Shown here: piece by piece, positions 17,483 through 26,443 of the stretch
Layout: each line of letters begins with the position of its first letter
Position numbering within the stretch: position 1 is the stretch's first letter
Origin: JBKEDC01 sp047971925
GTDB taxonomy: Bacteria > Bacteroidota > Bacteroidia > Bacteroidales > Prolixibacteraceae
NCBI GenBank assembly: GCA_047971925.1
Contig: JBKEAC010000003.1
Location: forward strand, 9,374-73,373
DNA length: 64,000 nucleotides
Direction: 5' to 3'
Program-made: the position numbers and the translations under genes
The notes under the pieces: model-generated
The model's input: the letters and a program-made list of their open reading frames with translations, nothing else
Databases searched by the model: none
What the model was told of the DNA's origin: nothing

Positions 17483-18041
17483 CTTACCCGTTGACGGAAT
17501 TGATTATTTGCAATTTTAACTTAGACTGTGTTGTGTACATTCGTGTTTCAACCATATTTAATGAATGCGTTCAACTTAATCACATTATGCAATTGGGTTG
17601 TGAAATCTGATTAGCACTCAATCATCATCACAGGACATGTACAATTGATTATAAACGTTCTCAATCAAGAGTTTTATAAGAACTTATCGGTGGATAATTT
17701 ATTGAATATGCTGTTTTAAGCAAACTTATCGGTGGATAATTTTTTGAATATACTGTTTTAAGTAAACTTATTGGTGCGTATTTTTTTGAATATCCTAAAA
17801 TAAGTTAACTTAATTGTCTATATTTTATTTGATGTAATGCTTTAAGCCAACTTAATTGTGAATAAATTTTCTGATGTAATGGTTTAAGCCAACTTAATGA
17901 TGTGTACATTTCCCAATGAGGCAATTTAAGTCAGAATTTATATTGTAGTTAGGCGTATTTAACAACGATTTTTGTTCCTTTATAGCTCAATTATTCTTGA
18001 ACGGATTAAAATGCATTGATTTATTTCAGCCAAGGGGTAAG
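17483..18041 (+). mobile_element. Interspersed element A (MITE-like), with internal 42-bp array
   Basis: Left end CTTACCCGTTGACGGAATTG (from 17483) and right end, read as reverse complement, CTTACCCCTTGGCTGAAA (from 18041) form imperfect terminal inverted repeats. The left part (to 17677) matches minus-strand 42860-42673 and 63452-63293 closely, including ATTTAATGAATGC and CTCAATCAAGAGTTTTATAA. The right part (about 17951-18041) matches minus-strand 42370-42270, including AGCTCAATTATT and GGATTAAAA. No transposase is encoded. This is the most degenerate array of the three. Confidence 0.75.
17678..17935 (+). repeat. 42-bp tandem array in element A, six degenerate units
   Basis: Six successive units beginning AAGNNAACTTA, each almost exactly 42 nt long (AAGCAAACTTATCGG, AAGTAAACTTATTGG, AAGTTAACTTAATTG, AAGCCAACTTAATTG and so on). 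Sequence identity between units is moderate, yet the 42-nt spacing is kept. Unlike a CRISPR array there are no unique spacers between conserved repeats. Confidence 0.85.
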
Positions 18042-19151
18042 TCTAGGTAGGTTCAAAAATAAACAGAGATTCATTGATAGATGAGGTATTAATTAGTAGA
18101 TTACATTTGTAAATTTACTTAAATATCTATAGGTTACTTAAGACACTCCATTCTATGACACTTTGTCGAGAAGGTCTATTTAGATGAAGTGATCCATACT
18201 TTGTGCTGCATGGCATGATTTAGTTTAGCCAATCAGATGGTTATCTCACATACTACGATGAATTTTATATATTTAGATGAATTAGCTGCAGGCTTAAAGG
18301 GGCTGGTAGATACAGCTGTTGTTCATTTTAGAATGTGGTTGGTAAAAATAATTTGACTTTTTAGTTGTTACTAGCTTAGAGGAGGACGGGCTTGCAACAG
18401 TCTTCTGTTATTTCACCGAAGTTTGGCGCATAAGTGCGGGAGCTTTTAATATTTAATTGAATCCACATGCAATGCGTCTTTTAACGGAACGCCCATTTTG
18501 TCATTGTTGGATTGCTATACAGAGTTAAAAGCAAGCATAATACGACACACTTACCCATTAAATTAAACATAGATCTGGTAAAATCTATCCCTCATAAAAT
18601 CAAAATGACCTAGCAGCTAATTTTTATAAGTCACCTTTAAGCAATGTTTATACATTTAAGTGGAAAAGACATATTTAAAACCAATGACCAATTTTAGACA
18701 TGCGTTGTCCTATTATTCCCTTAAGAAAAGCAATAAATGATTAAATCAGAACAAAAACTCTGTTGAATCGATGAAATAAACTCCAGTCAGGAAACGCATA
18801 TTTTAGGGTATCTATATAGTCTAATGCTGAGAACTCATTAAAAATTCTCTAATGTTCAGATTCATTGGGGGCAATACACAAAGATTTGATACAATCGGCG
18901 ATATCAATCTTAATAGTACAAATGTATTTAAGAATATGTAATAATGTATCTAAGTTACATATCTATACTAGTGAAGAGTGGCCTAATTACGAAGCATAAT
19001 TACACAACACTAGTTACATATGAATATATTTATTTCTATTTTTTATCAATTCTACATTCTTTTTATTAAAGACTATAATGTACATAGAATCAGTAGTATA
19101 TATGAATTACAATTAGTAATTTATCAACTAGACTTATTTATTAGTCAATTA

Positions 19152-19181
19152 AGAGCTCATTCATTATAATGAATGAGCTCT
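19152..19181. repeat. 30-nt perfect palindrome
   Basis: Two 15-nt arms (AGAGCTCATTCATTA and its reverse complement) abut with no spacer. It is followed by an ATTTATTTG stretch, weakly T-rich. It could be a terminator hairpin for an unannotated RNA, or a protein-binding site. Confidence 0.6.
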
Positions 19182-19281
19182 ATTTATTTGTAATTCAGTT
19201 ATTTATAAGATTTAAATAAATTAAAAGCTATATTCATTCAACTAAAGTTTAGGAATTATCTTTGATTTATAGTTTTAAATT

Positions 19282-19316
19282 ATACATTTGTAATATCGTA
19301 AGTGTTACAAATGTAT
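19282..19316. promoter_or_regulatory. Candidate operator of the XRE regulator
   Basis: A 12-bp perfect inverted repeat, ATACATTTGTAA (19282-19293) and TTACAAATGTAT (19305-19316), with 11 nt between, so the half-sites are 23 bp apart centre to centre (about two helical turns). The right arm abuts the -33 box of the XRE promoter, a position suited to autorepression. Each arm is close to the word TTACAnnTGTAA. Confidence 0.65.
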
Positions 19317-19347
19317 TTTGATTTATAACTTACTTTGTTTACTTTTG
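19317..19347 (+). promoter_or_regulatory. Promoter of the XRE regulator gene
   Basis: TTTG (19317-19320), 19-nt spacer, TACTTTTG (19340-19347): an exact match to the Bacteroidota sigma-ABfr consensus TTTG-N19-TAnnTTTG. The start codon is 22 nt downstream of the -7 element. Confidence 0.8.
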
Positions 19348-19368
19348 TGTCTTTAAAAAGTTACATTT

Positions 19369-19833
19369 ATGAATCAACGCATCAGGTTAATATTAGATTA
19401 TAAGAGGATTACAGCTGCAGAATTTGCAAATACTATTGGAGTTCAGCCTTCAAACGTTAGCCATGTACTTAATGGGAGAAATAATCCCAGTCAGATTTTT
19501 ATCGAAAAAATTTTATCGTATTATCCAGAAATCAATGCTAGGTGGTTGATACTTGGCGAGGGTAGTATGCTCGATTCTTCAGAAAATGCAGTGCTTTTAA
19601 ACTCTTCATCTCGACAGGCAGCTAAGCAGATCGATTTATTTGATAATGAGATTCTCCCATTAGATAACATTTCAGAAACAACAGATAATTTTATCCACAA
19701 TAACAATAAAACAATGGAGACAACAGATAATAGAACCTCTACTTCAATTATAGAAACTCCTTGTATACGTAAGGTTGCACGCATAGTGACTTTTTATTCT
19801 GATCAAACATTTGAAGAATTTTATCCAAAATAA
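19369..19833 (+). CDS. XRE-family helix-turn-helix transcriptional regulator
   Basis: A 154-residue DNA-binding protein. Residues 1-62 form an XRE helix-turn-helix (ITAAEFANTIGVQPSNVSHV then LNGRNNPSQIFIEKIL), followed by YYPEINARWLILGEGSM, typical of phage-repressor-like regulators in Bacteroidota. A low-complexity linker (80-125) leads to a conserved tail IRKVARIVTFYSDQTFEEFYP. It stands alone behind a near-perfect promoter with an adjacent inverted-repeat operator. Regulated genes are unknown; autoregulation is inferred from the operator position, and the next gene (pyrK) has its own -7 element. Confidence 0.88.
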   Translation: MNQRIRLILDYKRITAAEFANTIGVQPSNVSHVLNGRNNPSQIFIEKILSYYPEINARWLILGEGSMLDSSENAVLLNSSSRQAAKQIDLFDNEILPLDNISETTDNFIHNNNKTMETTDNRTSTSIIETPCIRKVARIVTFYSDQTFEEFYPK

Positions 19834-19846
19834 CTAACTAAAACAT

Positions 19847-19854
19847 TATCTTTG
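19847..19854 (+). promoter_or_regulatory. -7 element for pyrK-pyrD
   Basis: TATCTTTG matches TAnnTTTG, 23 nt upstream of the pyrK ATG. No good -33 box is seen. Confidence 0.5.
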
Positions 19855-19877
19855 CCAAAATATCAAAGATAATAAAA

Positions 19878-20651
19878 ATGAAGAAGATTATTAAAGAACT
19901 TCTCTTGGTTGAAATAGCACAATTGAATCATGATACTTTTAAGTTAGTATTAGAGTCTGACGAGTGTTTACCTGAAATCATACCTGGTCAGTTCGTAAAT
20001 ATCGATGTAAATAAATCTAAAGAAACCTTTCTTCGACGACCGTTTTCTATACTCGATGTAGATTCTTCAAACCGTAGAATCTCATTACTAATTAAGATAC
20101 TTGGACGAGCATCGCGTGTGCTGACCACTTATCAAGTTGGAGATAAAATTAGTGTTGTGTTTCCATTAGGCAATGGATTTACACTCCCTAAAGACAAGGA
20201 TGTTATTTTACTTATTGGTGGTGGGAGTGGGGTCGCTCCAATGCTAAATTTGGCAAAAAAATGTAATCTCCCTCGTCAGCAAGTCCATTTACTTTTAGGA
20301 GCACGATCAAAAAAAGATCACATTGATTCTTCTTGGTATAATCAATTTGGCACAATTTATCAAACAACAGAAGATGGCAGTCTTGGAGATAAAGGCTATG
20401 TTACTGATCATAGTATATTTGCTAAGAATCTTTCCAATTTTGATAAAATATATACTTGTGGTCCAAAGGCGATGATGCAAGCTATTTGTGCTAAATCAAA
20501 AGATGCTGCTATTTTTTGCGAAGCTTCACTTGAAAATATGATGGCATGCGGGTTTGGCGTATGCCTTTGTTGTGTGGAGAAAACAACTCTAGGAAATAGG
20601 TGTGTGTGTTCAGAAGGTCCTATCTTTAATGTAAATGAATTAACATGGTAG
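19878..20651 (+). CDS. pyrK: Dihydroorotate dehydrogenase B, electron transfer subunit PyrK
   Basis: The FAD/2Fe-2S subunit that passes electrons from PyrD to NAD in pyrimidine synthesis. Visible: FAD motif FLRRPFSI (51-58), NAD-binding LLIGGGSGVAPMLNLAKK (111-128), CGPKAMM, and the iron-sulphur loop with Cys224, Cys229, Cys232 and Cys244 (ACGFGVCLCC and CVCSEGPIF). The stop codon overlaps the pyrD start by 7 nt, so translation is coupled. Confidence 0.95.
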   Translation: MKKIIKELLLVEIAQLNHDTFKLVLESDECLPEIIPGQFVNIDVNKSKETFLRRPFSILDVDSSNRRISLLIKILGRASRVLTTYQVGDKISVVFPLGNGFTLPKDKDVILLIGGGSGVAPMLNLAKKCNLPRQQVHLLLGARSKKDHIDSSWYNQFGTIYQTTEDGSLGDKGYVTDHSIFAKNLSNFDKIYTCGPKAMMQAICAKSKDAAIFCEASLENMMACGFGVCLCCVEKTTLGNRCVCSEGPIFNVNELTW

Positions 20652-21556
20652 ATTTATCTATAAAAATAAAAAATCTAGAATTTAAAAATCCAGTTTTAAC
20701 TGCTTCTGGAACCTGTGGTTTTGGTGAAGAAATTTCAGATTTTATCAATCTGGAAGAATTAGGTGGAATAATCATGAAAGGGACAACCTTAAATCCGAGA
20801 GAAGGGAATGATTATCCTCGCATGGCAGAAACTGCATCTGGAATGCTTAATGCTGTTGGACTTCAAAATAAAGGTATTGATAATTTTATACGAAATATTT
20901 ATCCCAACATTAAGGATATTGATAGCAACTTTATTGTCAATGTGAATGGCTCTTCGATTGAGGAATATGTTGCGTTGGCTGAAAAAGTAAATGAATTAGA
21001 TAGAATTCCTGCTATAGAATTGAACATCAGTTGCCCTAATGTAAAAGAAGGAGGCATGGCTTTTGGTGTAAATCCTCAATCTGCATCAAAAGTGGTAAAA
21101 GCTGTTCGGAAAGCCTATCATCGTCCTCTCATTGTAAAACTTTCTCCAAATGTAACAAATATCGCTGAAATTGCTAAAGCAGTAGAAGTTGAAGGGGCTG
21201 ATTCTGTGTCACTAGTTAATACTTTCTTAGGAATGGCAATTGATATTAATCAACGTCGCCCTAAGCTCTCAACTATTACAGGAGGATTATCTGGTCCTGC
21301 TATAAAACCCATTGCATTAAGAATGGTATGGCAAGTAGCTCAAGCAGTAAAAATACCTGTTATTGGTCTAGGTGGAATCACAACAGCGGAAGATGCCATT
21401 GAATTCTTATTAGCTGGAGCAACAGCTGTCCAGGTGGGTACTTCTATTTTCTTGGATCCACAAAATCCTTTAAAAATAATTGCAGGTATTACAGAATATT
21501 TAGAAAAAAATAAGTATTCGTCTGTCTATGATATAATAAATGCATTAGAAAAATAA
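20645..21556 (+). CDS. pyrD: Dihydroorotate dehydrogenase B (NAD+), catalytic subunit
   Basis: Oxidises dihydroorotate to orotate. A class 1B enzyme: the catalytic base is Cys130 in ELNISCPNVKEGG. FMN/substrate motifs are TASGTCGFGEE, GTTLNPREGN, VNVNGSS, KLSPNV, LVNTF and GLGGI. The length of 303 is normal and no class 2 N-terminal membrane helix is present. Forms a heterotetramer with PyrK, whose gene overlaps it by 7 nt. Confidence 0.96.
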   Translation: MVDLSIKIKNLEFKNPVLTASGTCGFGEEISDFINLEELGGIIMKGTTLNPREGNDYPRMAETASGMLNAVGLQNKGIDNFIRNIYPNIKDIDSNFIVNVNGSSIEEYVALAEKVNELDRIPAIELNISCPNVKEGGMAFGVNPQSASKVVKAVRKAYHRPLIVKLSPNVTNIAEIAKAVEVEGADSVSLVNTFLGMAIDINQRRPKLSTITGGLSGPAIKPIALRMVWQVAQAVKIPVIGLGGITTAEDAIEFLLAGATAVQVGTSIFLDPQNPLKIIAGITEYLEKNKYSSVYDIINALEK

Positions 21557-21568
21557 AATTGAAATAAA

Positions 21569-22858
21569 ATGTCAAAAGTAGCTCGAGTAATTTTATTACT
21601 TATAGTGCTTCTCATGATTCATTCTCACAAGATAACTCAGATAGAAACACCGAAATACGGCATTGAATCAAAAGGTTTAAATGAGATTATCTATAATGAT
21701 TTATCTAATTTTGAAAACTCAAATTATATAGAACACGAAGTAAATAGTTTTTTAAAAAAATGGAATTTAAAAGGGGTTTCAATTGCGATTGTTAAAGAAG
21801 AAAAATTAGTATATGCACATGGATTTGGTATAGCAACCAGAGAGGGGAACGCAGTTCAACCATATCATGTTTTTAGAGTTGCGAGCATTTCTAAACTCAT
21901 TACAGCCATTGGTATCATGCATCTTATTGAGGAAAAAAAAATAAATCTCAACGATAAAGTATTTGGTCCGAATGCTATCTTAGACAATGTGTTATTTGAA
22001 AATGTAAACGATAAACGCATATATAATATTACAATACGAGATTTGTTGGCGCATTCGGCAGGATGGACGCAACGGACTGGCGATCCTGCCTTTTCTGCAC
22101 TATCTATTGCTGAATTTGTTGGTGACGAAGCACCAGTAACAATGTATAGCTATTATAAGTATATTACAAATAAGCGTTTAAATTATACACCTGGTAGACA
22201 TTATTCGTACTCAAATATGGGATATATGTTTCTTACTGATGTTATATCAAAGGTAAGTAATTCTAGTTATGAAGATTACATTCAAGATAATATTCTCATT
22301 CCTAATGGTATTTTTGACATGCATATCGGAAGTTCTTTTCAAAAAGACAAAAGAAGTAATGAAGTCAATTATTGGGTTGGAGAAGCTGACAGCGTCGCAC
22401 CTTGCTTAGATGGTAGCGAAAGACTTGTACCTAAAGCTGATGGTGGGAATAATATTGAATTATTAGGCGCTGCAGGTGGATGGATTTGCTCATCAGTTGA
22501 GTTGGCAAAATTAGTTACGTTAGTTGATGGACAAACTTTTATTCCAGATATCTTAACACGACAAAGCATTCGTGAAATGACATGTAATGTAACAACAAAG
22601 GGTCCTTTGGGATGGCGTTCAGTGTATAGTAATGGGAGTTGGATTAGAACAGGAAGTATGGCTGGCACAATTGCTGAAATCAAAAGAATGGACGATGGAT
22701 TAACTTGGATTTTTTTATCAAATACTAGCAATTGGAAAGGAAATAAGCTGGAACGAAATATTGATTATTTAATGAGTACAATCATTCAACGGATTGAAGA
22801 ATGGCCAGATCATGATTTATTTAATCTTTGTAATGTACCCAATTCCTCACAAATATAA
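21569..22858 (+). CDS. Serine hydrolase of the class C beta-lactamase/DD-peptidase family
   Basis: A 429-residue exported protein (hydrophobic segment 5-17). Residues 60-400 form a penicillin-binding/transpeptidase-like domain with SISK (Ser106 to Lys109), HSAGW and YSN (Tyr214 to Asn216). Such proteins act as esterases, D-aminopeptidases or peptidoglycan DD-peptidases, and the family name does not imply antibiotic resistance. No signature here narrows the substrate. It lies 12 bp downstream of pyrD on the same strand, so co-transcription is possible without a clear functional link. Confidence 0.85.
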   Translation: MSKVARVILLLIVLLMIHSHKITQIETPKYGIESKGLNEIIYNDLSNFENSNYIEHEVNSFLKKWNLKGVSIAIVKEEKLVYAHGFGIATREGNAVQPYHVFRVASISKLITAIGIMHLIEEKKINLNDKVFGPNAILDNVLFENVNDKRIYNITIRDLLAHSAGWTQRTGDPAFSALSIAEFVGDEAPVTMYSYYKYITNKRLNYTPGRHYSYSNMGYMFLTDVISKVSNSSYEDYIQDNILIPNGIFDMHIGSSFQKDKRSNEVNYWVGEADSVAPCLDGSERLVPKADGGNNIELLGAAGGWICSSVELAKLVTLVDGQTFIPDILTRQSIREMTCNVTTKGPLGWRSVYSNGSWIRTGSMAGTIAEIKRMDDGLTWIFLSNTSNWKGNKLERNIDYLMSTIIQRIEEWPDHDLFNLCNVPNSSQI

Positions 22859-22911
22859 ACATCTCATAATTTGCGTTATGATAAATAACATATCACTTAA
22901 AATATACTCTT

Positions 22912-24270
22912 ATGCTCGACCTTGTTATTCGTTTAAGCGAAAATAGCTTAAAAAACGAGTCTGTATTATTTAATTTAGCAAGTCTTCCTAAGCAAGGAAA
23001 ACATATCATCGTATTAGGTGCTCCAATTAAATTACTAAACTCGATCTCTACTGCTGCTCATATTGCTACAGAGTCTCGATATGATTTAACAACTCTAATT
23101 GATGCTGTTAAAGAAGATATTTACATTCTACTGAACTCATTTGGTCTCGTTTGTACTAATAATGTTCAAGCTTTAATATTTCGTATTGAAACATTACTAA
23201 AAGGAATAAATTATACAGGTAGTCTTTCTGCAATGATTCTTGACCAAATTTTATCTTATGCAGACAAAATTTCCGCTTTAATATTCAGTGAATACATCAC
23301 AAAAAAAGGCTTTATTAATCAGTTTATATCTCCAGAAGATTTAGGGTTAATTGTAAGTGACGAATATGGAAATGCTTCTATCCTACTTTCGGACAGCTTA
23401 TCAAAATTGAACACTTCAATTCTATCAAATATTAATATTATACCTGGTTCTCATGGCGTTAGTTTGTCTGGGAAAACTATTCGAATTGGTTTTCAGGCTG
23501 CTGATTATACCGCTTCAGCACTTGCAAAACTCCTTCAGGTTGAAAATCTAGAACTTTGGAACATCAATACTCCATTTAAAACTGTAGATTCAAACATTAT
23601 CCCAACTGCTGAATATGTCACAGAATTAAGTTATGCTGAAGCTTCTGAATTAGCTTATTTTGATTCTTCTGCAAGTATACATCCTAGAATTGTAGATCCT
23701 CTACTTGATAAAAATATTCCGATAAAAGTATTTGATTTAACTTCAAGTGGAAAAATCTTAATGACAAAGATATCGTCACTAGAAAATATTAGTTCTACCA
23801 TAGTAAAGAGCGTTGCACATTCTGACGATATTGCGCTCTTGAAACTCAGCGGTCCTGGAGTTGGTTTTAAATCAGGAATTCTAGCTAAGGTTACCACATC
23901 TCTCCACATGAATCAAATCAATATTAGGTCTGTTATCACTGCCCAGACAAGTATTAATTTCATCATTGAAAAGCAACATGTGAAAAAATTAATTCGATTG
24001 ATAACTGATCTTAACTTATTGTCAATATGCAAGTTTGAAGTACAAGATAATGTGAGCTTAATAGCAATTATCGGTCATGGCATGCAGAGTCAGCATGGAA
24101 TTTCTGCCAGTCTATTTGCAGCCCTAACTAAGATTAAAACAAATGTCCTTCTTAGTGGTTCTGGGGCTTCTGATTTAGTAAGCTATATAATTGTAAAAGA
24201 TGAAGATAAAGTAAAATCTATCAAAGAAATACACAGAACTTTTTTTCTAATTAATAACTATAAAATCTAA
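22912..24270 (+). CDS. Degenerate aspartokinase-like protein with C-terminal ACT domains
   Basis: The 452-residue protein aligns along the whole aspartate kinase: SYAEASELAYFDSSASIHPR matches the conserved SYxEAxELAYxGAxVxHPR block, followed by DKNIPIKVFD and two ACT domains (about 305-450, LLKLSGPGVGFKSGILAKV). The catalytic half is eroded: the N-terminal KFGGTS ATP-binding motif is absent (starts MLDLVIRLSENS), the GERLSA aspartate-binding region reads YADKISA, and the GxGGSDYTA motif reads GFQAADYTA. I infer a pseudokinase or an allosteric/regulatory partner. It sits 5 bp upstream of metA, which fits a link to methionine/threonine synthesis. A real but divergent kinase cannot be excluded. 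Confidence 0.7.
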   Translation: MLDLVIRLSENSLKNESVLFNLASLPKQGKHIIVLGAPIKLLNSISTAAHIATESRYDLTTLIDAVKEDIYILLNSFGLVCTNNVQALIFRIETLLKGINYTGSLSAMILDQILSYADKISALIFSEYITKKGFINQFISPEDLGLIVSDEYGNASILLSDSLSKLNTSILSNINIIPGSHGVSLSGKTIRIGFQAADYTASALAKLLQVENLELWNINTPFKTVDSNIIPTAEYVTELSYAEASELAYFDSSASIHPRIVDPLLDKNIPIKVFDLTSSGKILMTKISSLENISSTIVKSVAHSDDIALLKLSGPGVGFKSGILAKVTTSLHMNQINIRSVITAQTSINFIIEKQHVKKLIRLITDLNLLSICKFEVQDNVSLIAIIGHGMQSQHGISASLFAALTKIKTNVLLSGSGASDLVSYIIVKDEDKVKSIKEIHRTFFLINNYKI

Positions 24271-24275
24271 GTATA

Positions 24276-25193
24276 ATGCCTCTAAATATTCCTGACAAAC
24301 TGCCGGCAATTGAATTGCTTCAAAAGGAAAATATTTTTGTTATTGATGAAACCAGAGCTAATAGTCAAGATATTCGACCTCTGAAAATTGCTATTTTAAA
24401 TTTGATGCCCCTAAAGATATCGACTGAAACCGATTTCTTAAGAGTTTTATCTAACACTCCTCTTCAGATTACTATTGATTTTTTGAAAATTAAAAACCAT
24501 GTTCATAGTAATACTTCCAGCGATCACATGCTGGCATTTTATAAAACATTTGATGAAATCAAACATCAAAAATATGATGGTTTAATAATTACAGGTGCTC
24601 CAGTTGAGCATCTTGCTTTTGAAGATGTTTCCTATTGGGACGAGTTAACTAAAATTATGGATTGGTCTATTTCGAATGTCACATCATCTCTATTCGTTTG
24701 CTGGGCTTCTCAAGCAGCACTCTATCATTTTTACAATATTCCCAAATATCAACGTGATCGGAAATTATTTGGGATATACACTTGTGATATAAAAGACAAT
24801 CGTATTCCAATATTTCGTGGATTTGATGATTTTTACCAAGTACCACATTCAAGACATACTGAAGTGCGGAAAAATGATATTTTACAAGTTGAAAAGCTTG
24901 AGATAATCTCAGAATCGAAGGAAGCTGGTGTTAATTTGATTATGAGTAATAATGGACGCCAGTTCTTTGCTGCAGGTCATTCTGAATATGCTAGACTAAC
25001 CCTTGACACAGAATATAAACGAGATTTAGACAAAGGACTTAACATACAATTACCTGAAAACTACTATCCAGACAACAACCCAGACAACAAGCCATTATTA
25101 AATTGGCGATCAGGAGCTGATTTACTATTTACAAATTGGTTAAACTACTATGTCTATCAACAAACTCCATATAACATTAGTGATATCAAATAG
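24276..25193 (+). CDS. metA: Homoserine O-acyltransferase MetA, predicted acetyl-CoA specific
   Basis: Acylates homoserine in the first committed step of methionine synthesis. The 305 residues keep the family numbering exactly: nucleophile Cys142 (FVCWASQAAL), His235 and Glu237 (GHSEYA). Residue 111 is Glu (TGAPVEHLAFEDV). In this family Gly111 goes with succinyl-CoA and Glu111 with acetyl-CoA (known from E. coli versus Bacillus enzymes), so the product should be O-acetylhomoserine even though the family name is succinyltransferase. Directly downstream of the aspartokinase-like gene. Confidence 0.94.
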   Translation: MPLNIPDKLPAIELLQKENIFVIDETRANSQDIRPLKIAILNLMPLKISTETDFLRVLSNTPLQITIDFLKIKNHVHSNTSSDHMLAFYKTFDEIKHQKYDGLIITGAPVEHLAFEDVSYWDELTKIMDWSISNVTSSLFVCWASQAALYHFYNIPKYQRDRKLFGIYTCDIKDNRIPIFRGFDDFYQVPHSRHTEVRKNDILQVEKLEIISESKEAGVNLIMSNNGRQFFAAGHSEYARLTLDTEYKRDLDKGLNIQLPENYYPDNNPDNKPLLNWRSGADLLFTNWLNYYVYQQTPYNISDIK

Positions 25194-25211
25194 AATTTAA
25201 GGTTCATACTT

Positions 25212-26405
25212 TTATGATTGAATTCTTTGTGCATTTTTATCCAAAATTAATCCCATAGCCATTATTAAACTAGATATCAGTATTACAATTAGTAGAGAAC
25301 CCTTGCCTGGAAAATCAGGAACATGGAAGCATTCTGGAATCGCATAAAATAACAATATTGATATTAATCCTCTTGGAGCCAGAAAAATTTGAGGTAGCAT
25401 ATTTTTTCTGTCAAAAATGTTAAAGCTTAGTATTCGAGCTGCACTAATAGCTAAGATAATAAATCCACTTATCATCCACACTTGAGAATTAGTTAATACG
25501 TCTAATGACAAGCTGCTCCCAAACACAACAAAGAAAAATGTTCGAACTAAAAATGAAGTTTCAATTGTTATCATATTGAAGTTATCAAACACATTATCTA
25601 TAGCATCATCTCTTAAATATTTTCGTATTTGTTTGAATGAAATTAATTTATAATTACTTAAAAGTAGACCAAAAACTAATATAATTAGTAACGAGGAGAG
25701 ATGAAACATCTTTGCAACAGCATACATTAAGATTAACGCTGATAAAAACAAGAAAAATTTAGCTTGTCCTTTTACATTTTGAATAATAAGCAATAAACTA
25801 TAACTCAAAATCAATGCAAGTACTATGGTTAAAAATAAATTACTCCCTAATTTCATTGCAAGCGAACCAACCTCTTGTATCTCGTAATTATCAATGAGAA
25901 AGTAAAATAACATTATACCTAAAATATCAGAAAAAGTACTCTCATAAATCATAAACTCTCGTTTATATTTACTTAAATTAGAAACACTTGGAATAATAAT
26001 TGCAGAACTCATTATTGAGAATGGAATTGCATGTATCAATGCTGGTAAAAAACCAATATTCTGTATAAAGTATTGAATGACCCAAGTAATTAAAATGGAC
26101 GTTATTGCCAAGGAGATAATCGCAATAGCCAACGATTTTCCAATAATAACCTTCTTTTCACTACTTAGTTTTAAATCGAGGGCTGCTTCTAATACAATCA
26201 TTATTAGACCTATTATCCCAAGTATTTCTAAGATATTAAAATATTCAATCTGAATGTCATGATAATTAAGTAATACACGAACCCCCATACCTAATAATAT
26301 GAGCATCAAAACACTCGGAATATTTGTCTTTTTCGCTAAAAGATTAAATAAGAATGAGAGTATTATGATAATACATAACGAGATGACAAGTATGTAAGAG
26401 CTCAT
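25212..26405 (-). CDS. Cation:proton antiporter (CPA family)
   Basis: A 397-residue polytopic inner-membrane protein with about 11-12 hydrophobic segments. It matches the Na+/H+ exchanger domain: LMLILLGMGVRVLL near the N-terminus, IIGLIMIVLEAALDL with the acidic residue of TM segment 3, and a middle AIIIPSVSNLSK replacing the usual double-Asp region. Which cation is exchanged cannot be told. There is no cytoplasmic RCK/TrkA domain. Convergent with metA (18 bp between stops). buk lies 38 bp upstream of its start. Confidence 0.85.
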   Translation of the reverse strand: MSSYILVISLCIIIILSFLFNLLAKKTNIPSVLMLILLGMGVRVLLNYHDIQIEYFNILEILGIIGLIMIVLEAALDLKLSSEKKVIIGKSLAIAIISLAITSILITWVIQYFIQNIGFLPALIHAIPFSIMSSAIIIPSVSNLSKYKREFMIYESTFSDILGIMLFYFLIDNYEIQEVGSLAMKLGSNLFLTIVLALILSYSLLLIIQNVKGQAKFFLFLSALILMYAVAKMFHLSSLLIILVFGLLLSNYKLISFKQIRKYLRDDAIDNVFDNFNMITIETSFLVRTFFFVVFGSSLSLDVLTNSQVWMISGFIILAISAARILSFNIFDRKNMLPQIFLAPRGLISILLFYAIPECFHVPDFPGKGSLLIVILISSLIMAMGLILDKNAQRIQS

Positions 26406-26443
26406 ATTATTTGATTTATGTTAATCGGTTTCACCGAATGCAA

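Larger units (their letters stand above)
17251..19368. other. 2.1 kb gene-free region
   Basis: No reading frame here reads like protein. It contains an 18-bp-arm palindrome (17321-17358), the interspersed element A with its 42-bp array (17483-18041), several TTACAnnTGTAA-like words, a 30-nt palindrome (19152-19181) and the promoter/operator of the XRE gene. The remaining AT-rich stretch 18045-19130 shows nothing that I recognise; no tRNA-like fold was found by eye. Confidence 0.7.

Noticed and set aside
17368..17610. 80-codon ORF in element A
   Set aside because: It covers the conserved left module but is interrupted or shifted in copies B and C, and the conserved parts also extend beyond it. 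The similarity of NECVQLNH-like residues between copies follows from DNA conservation.
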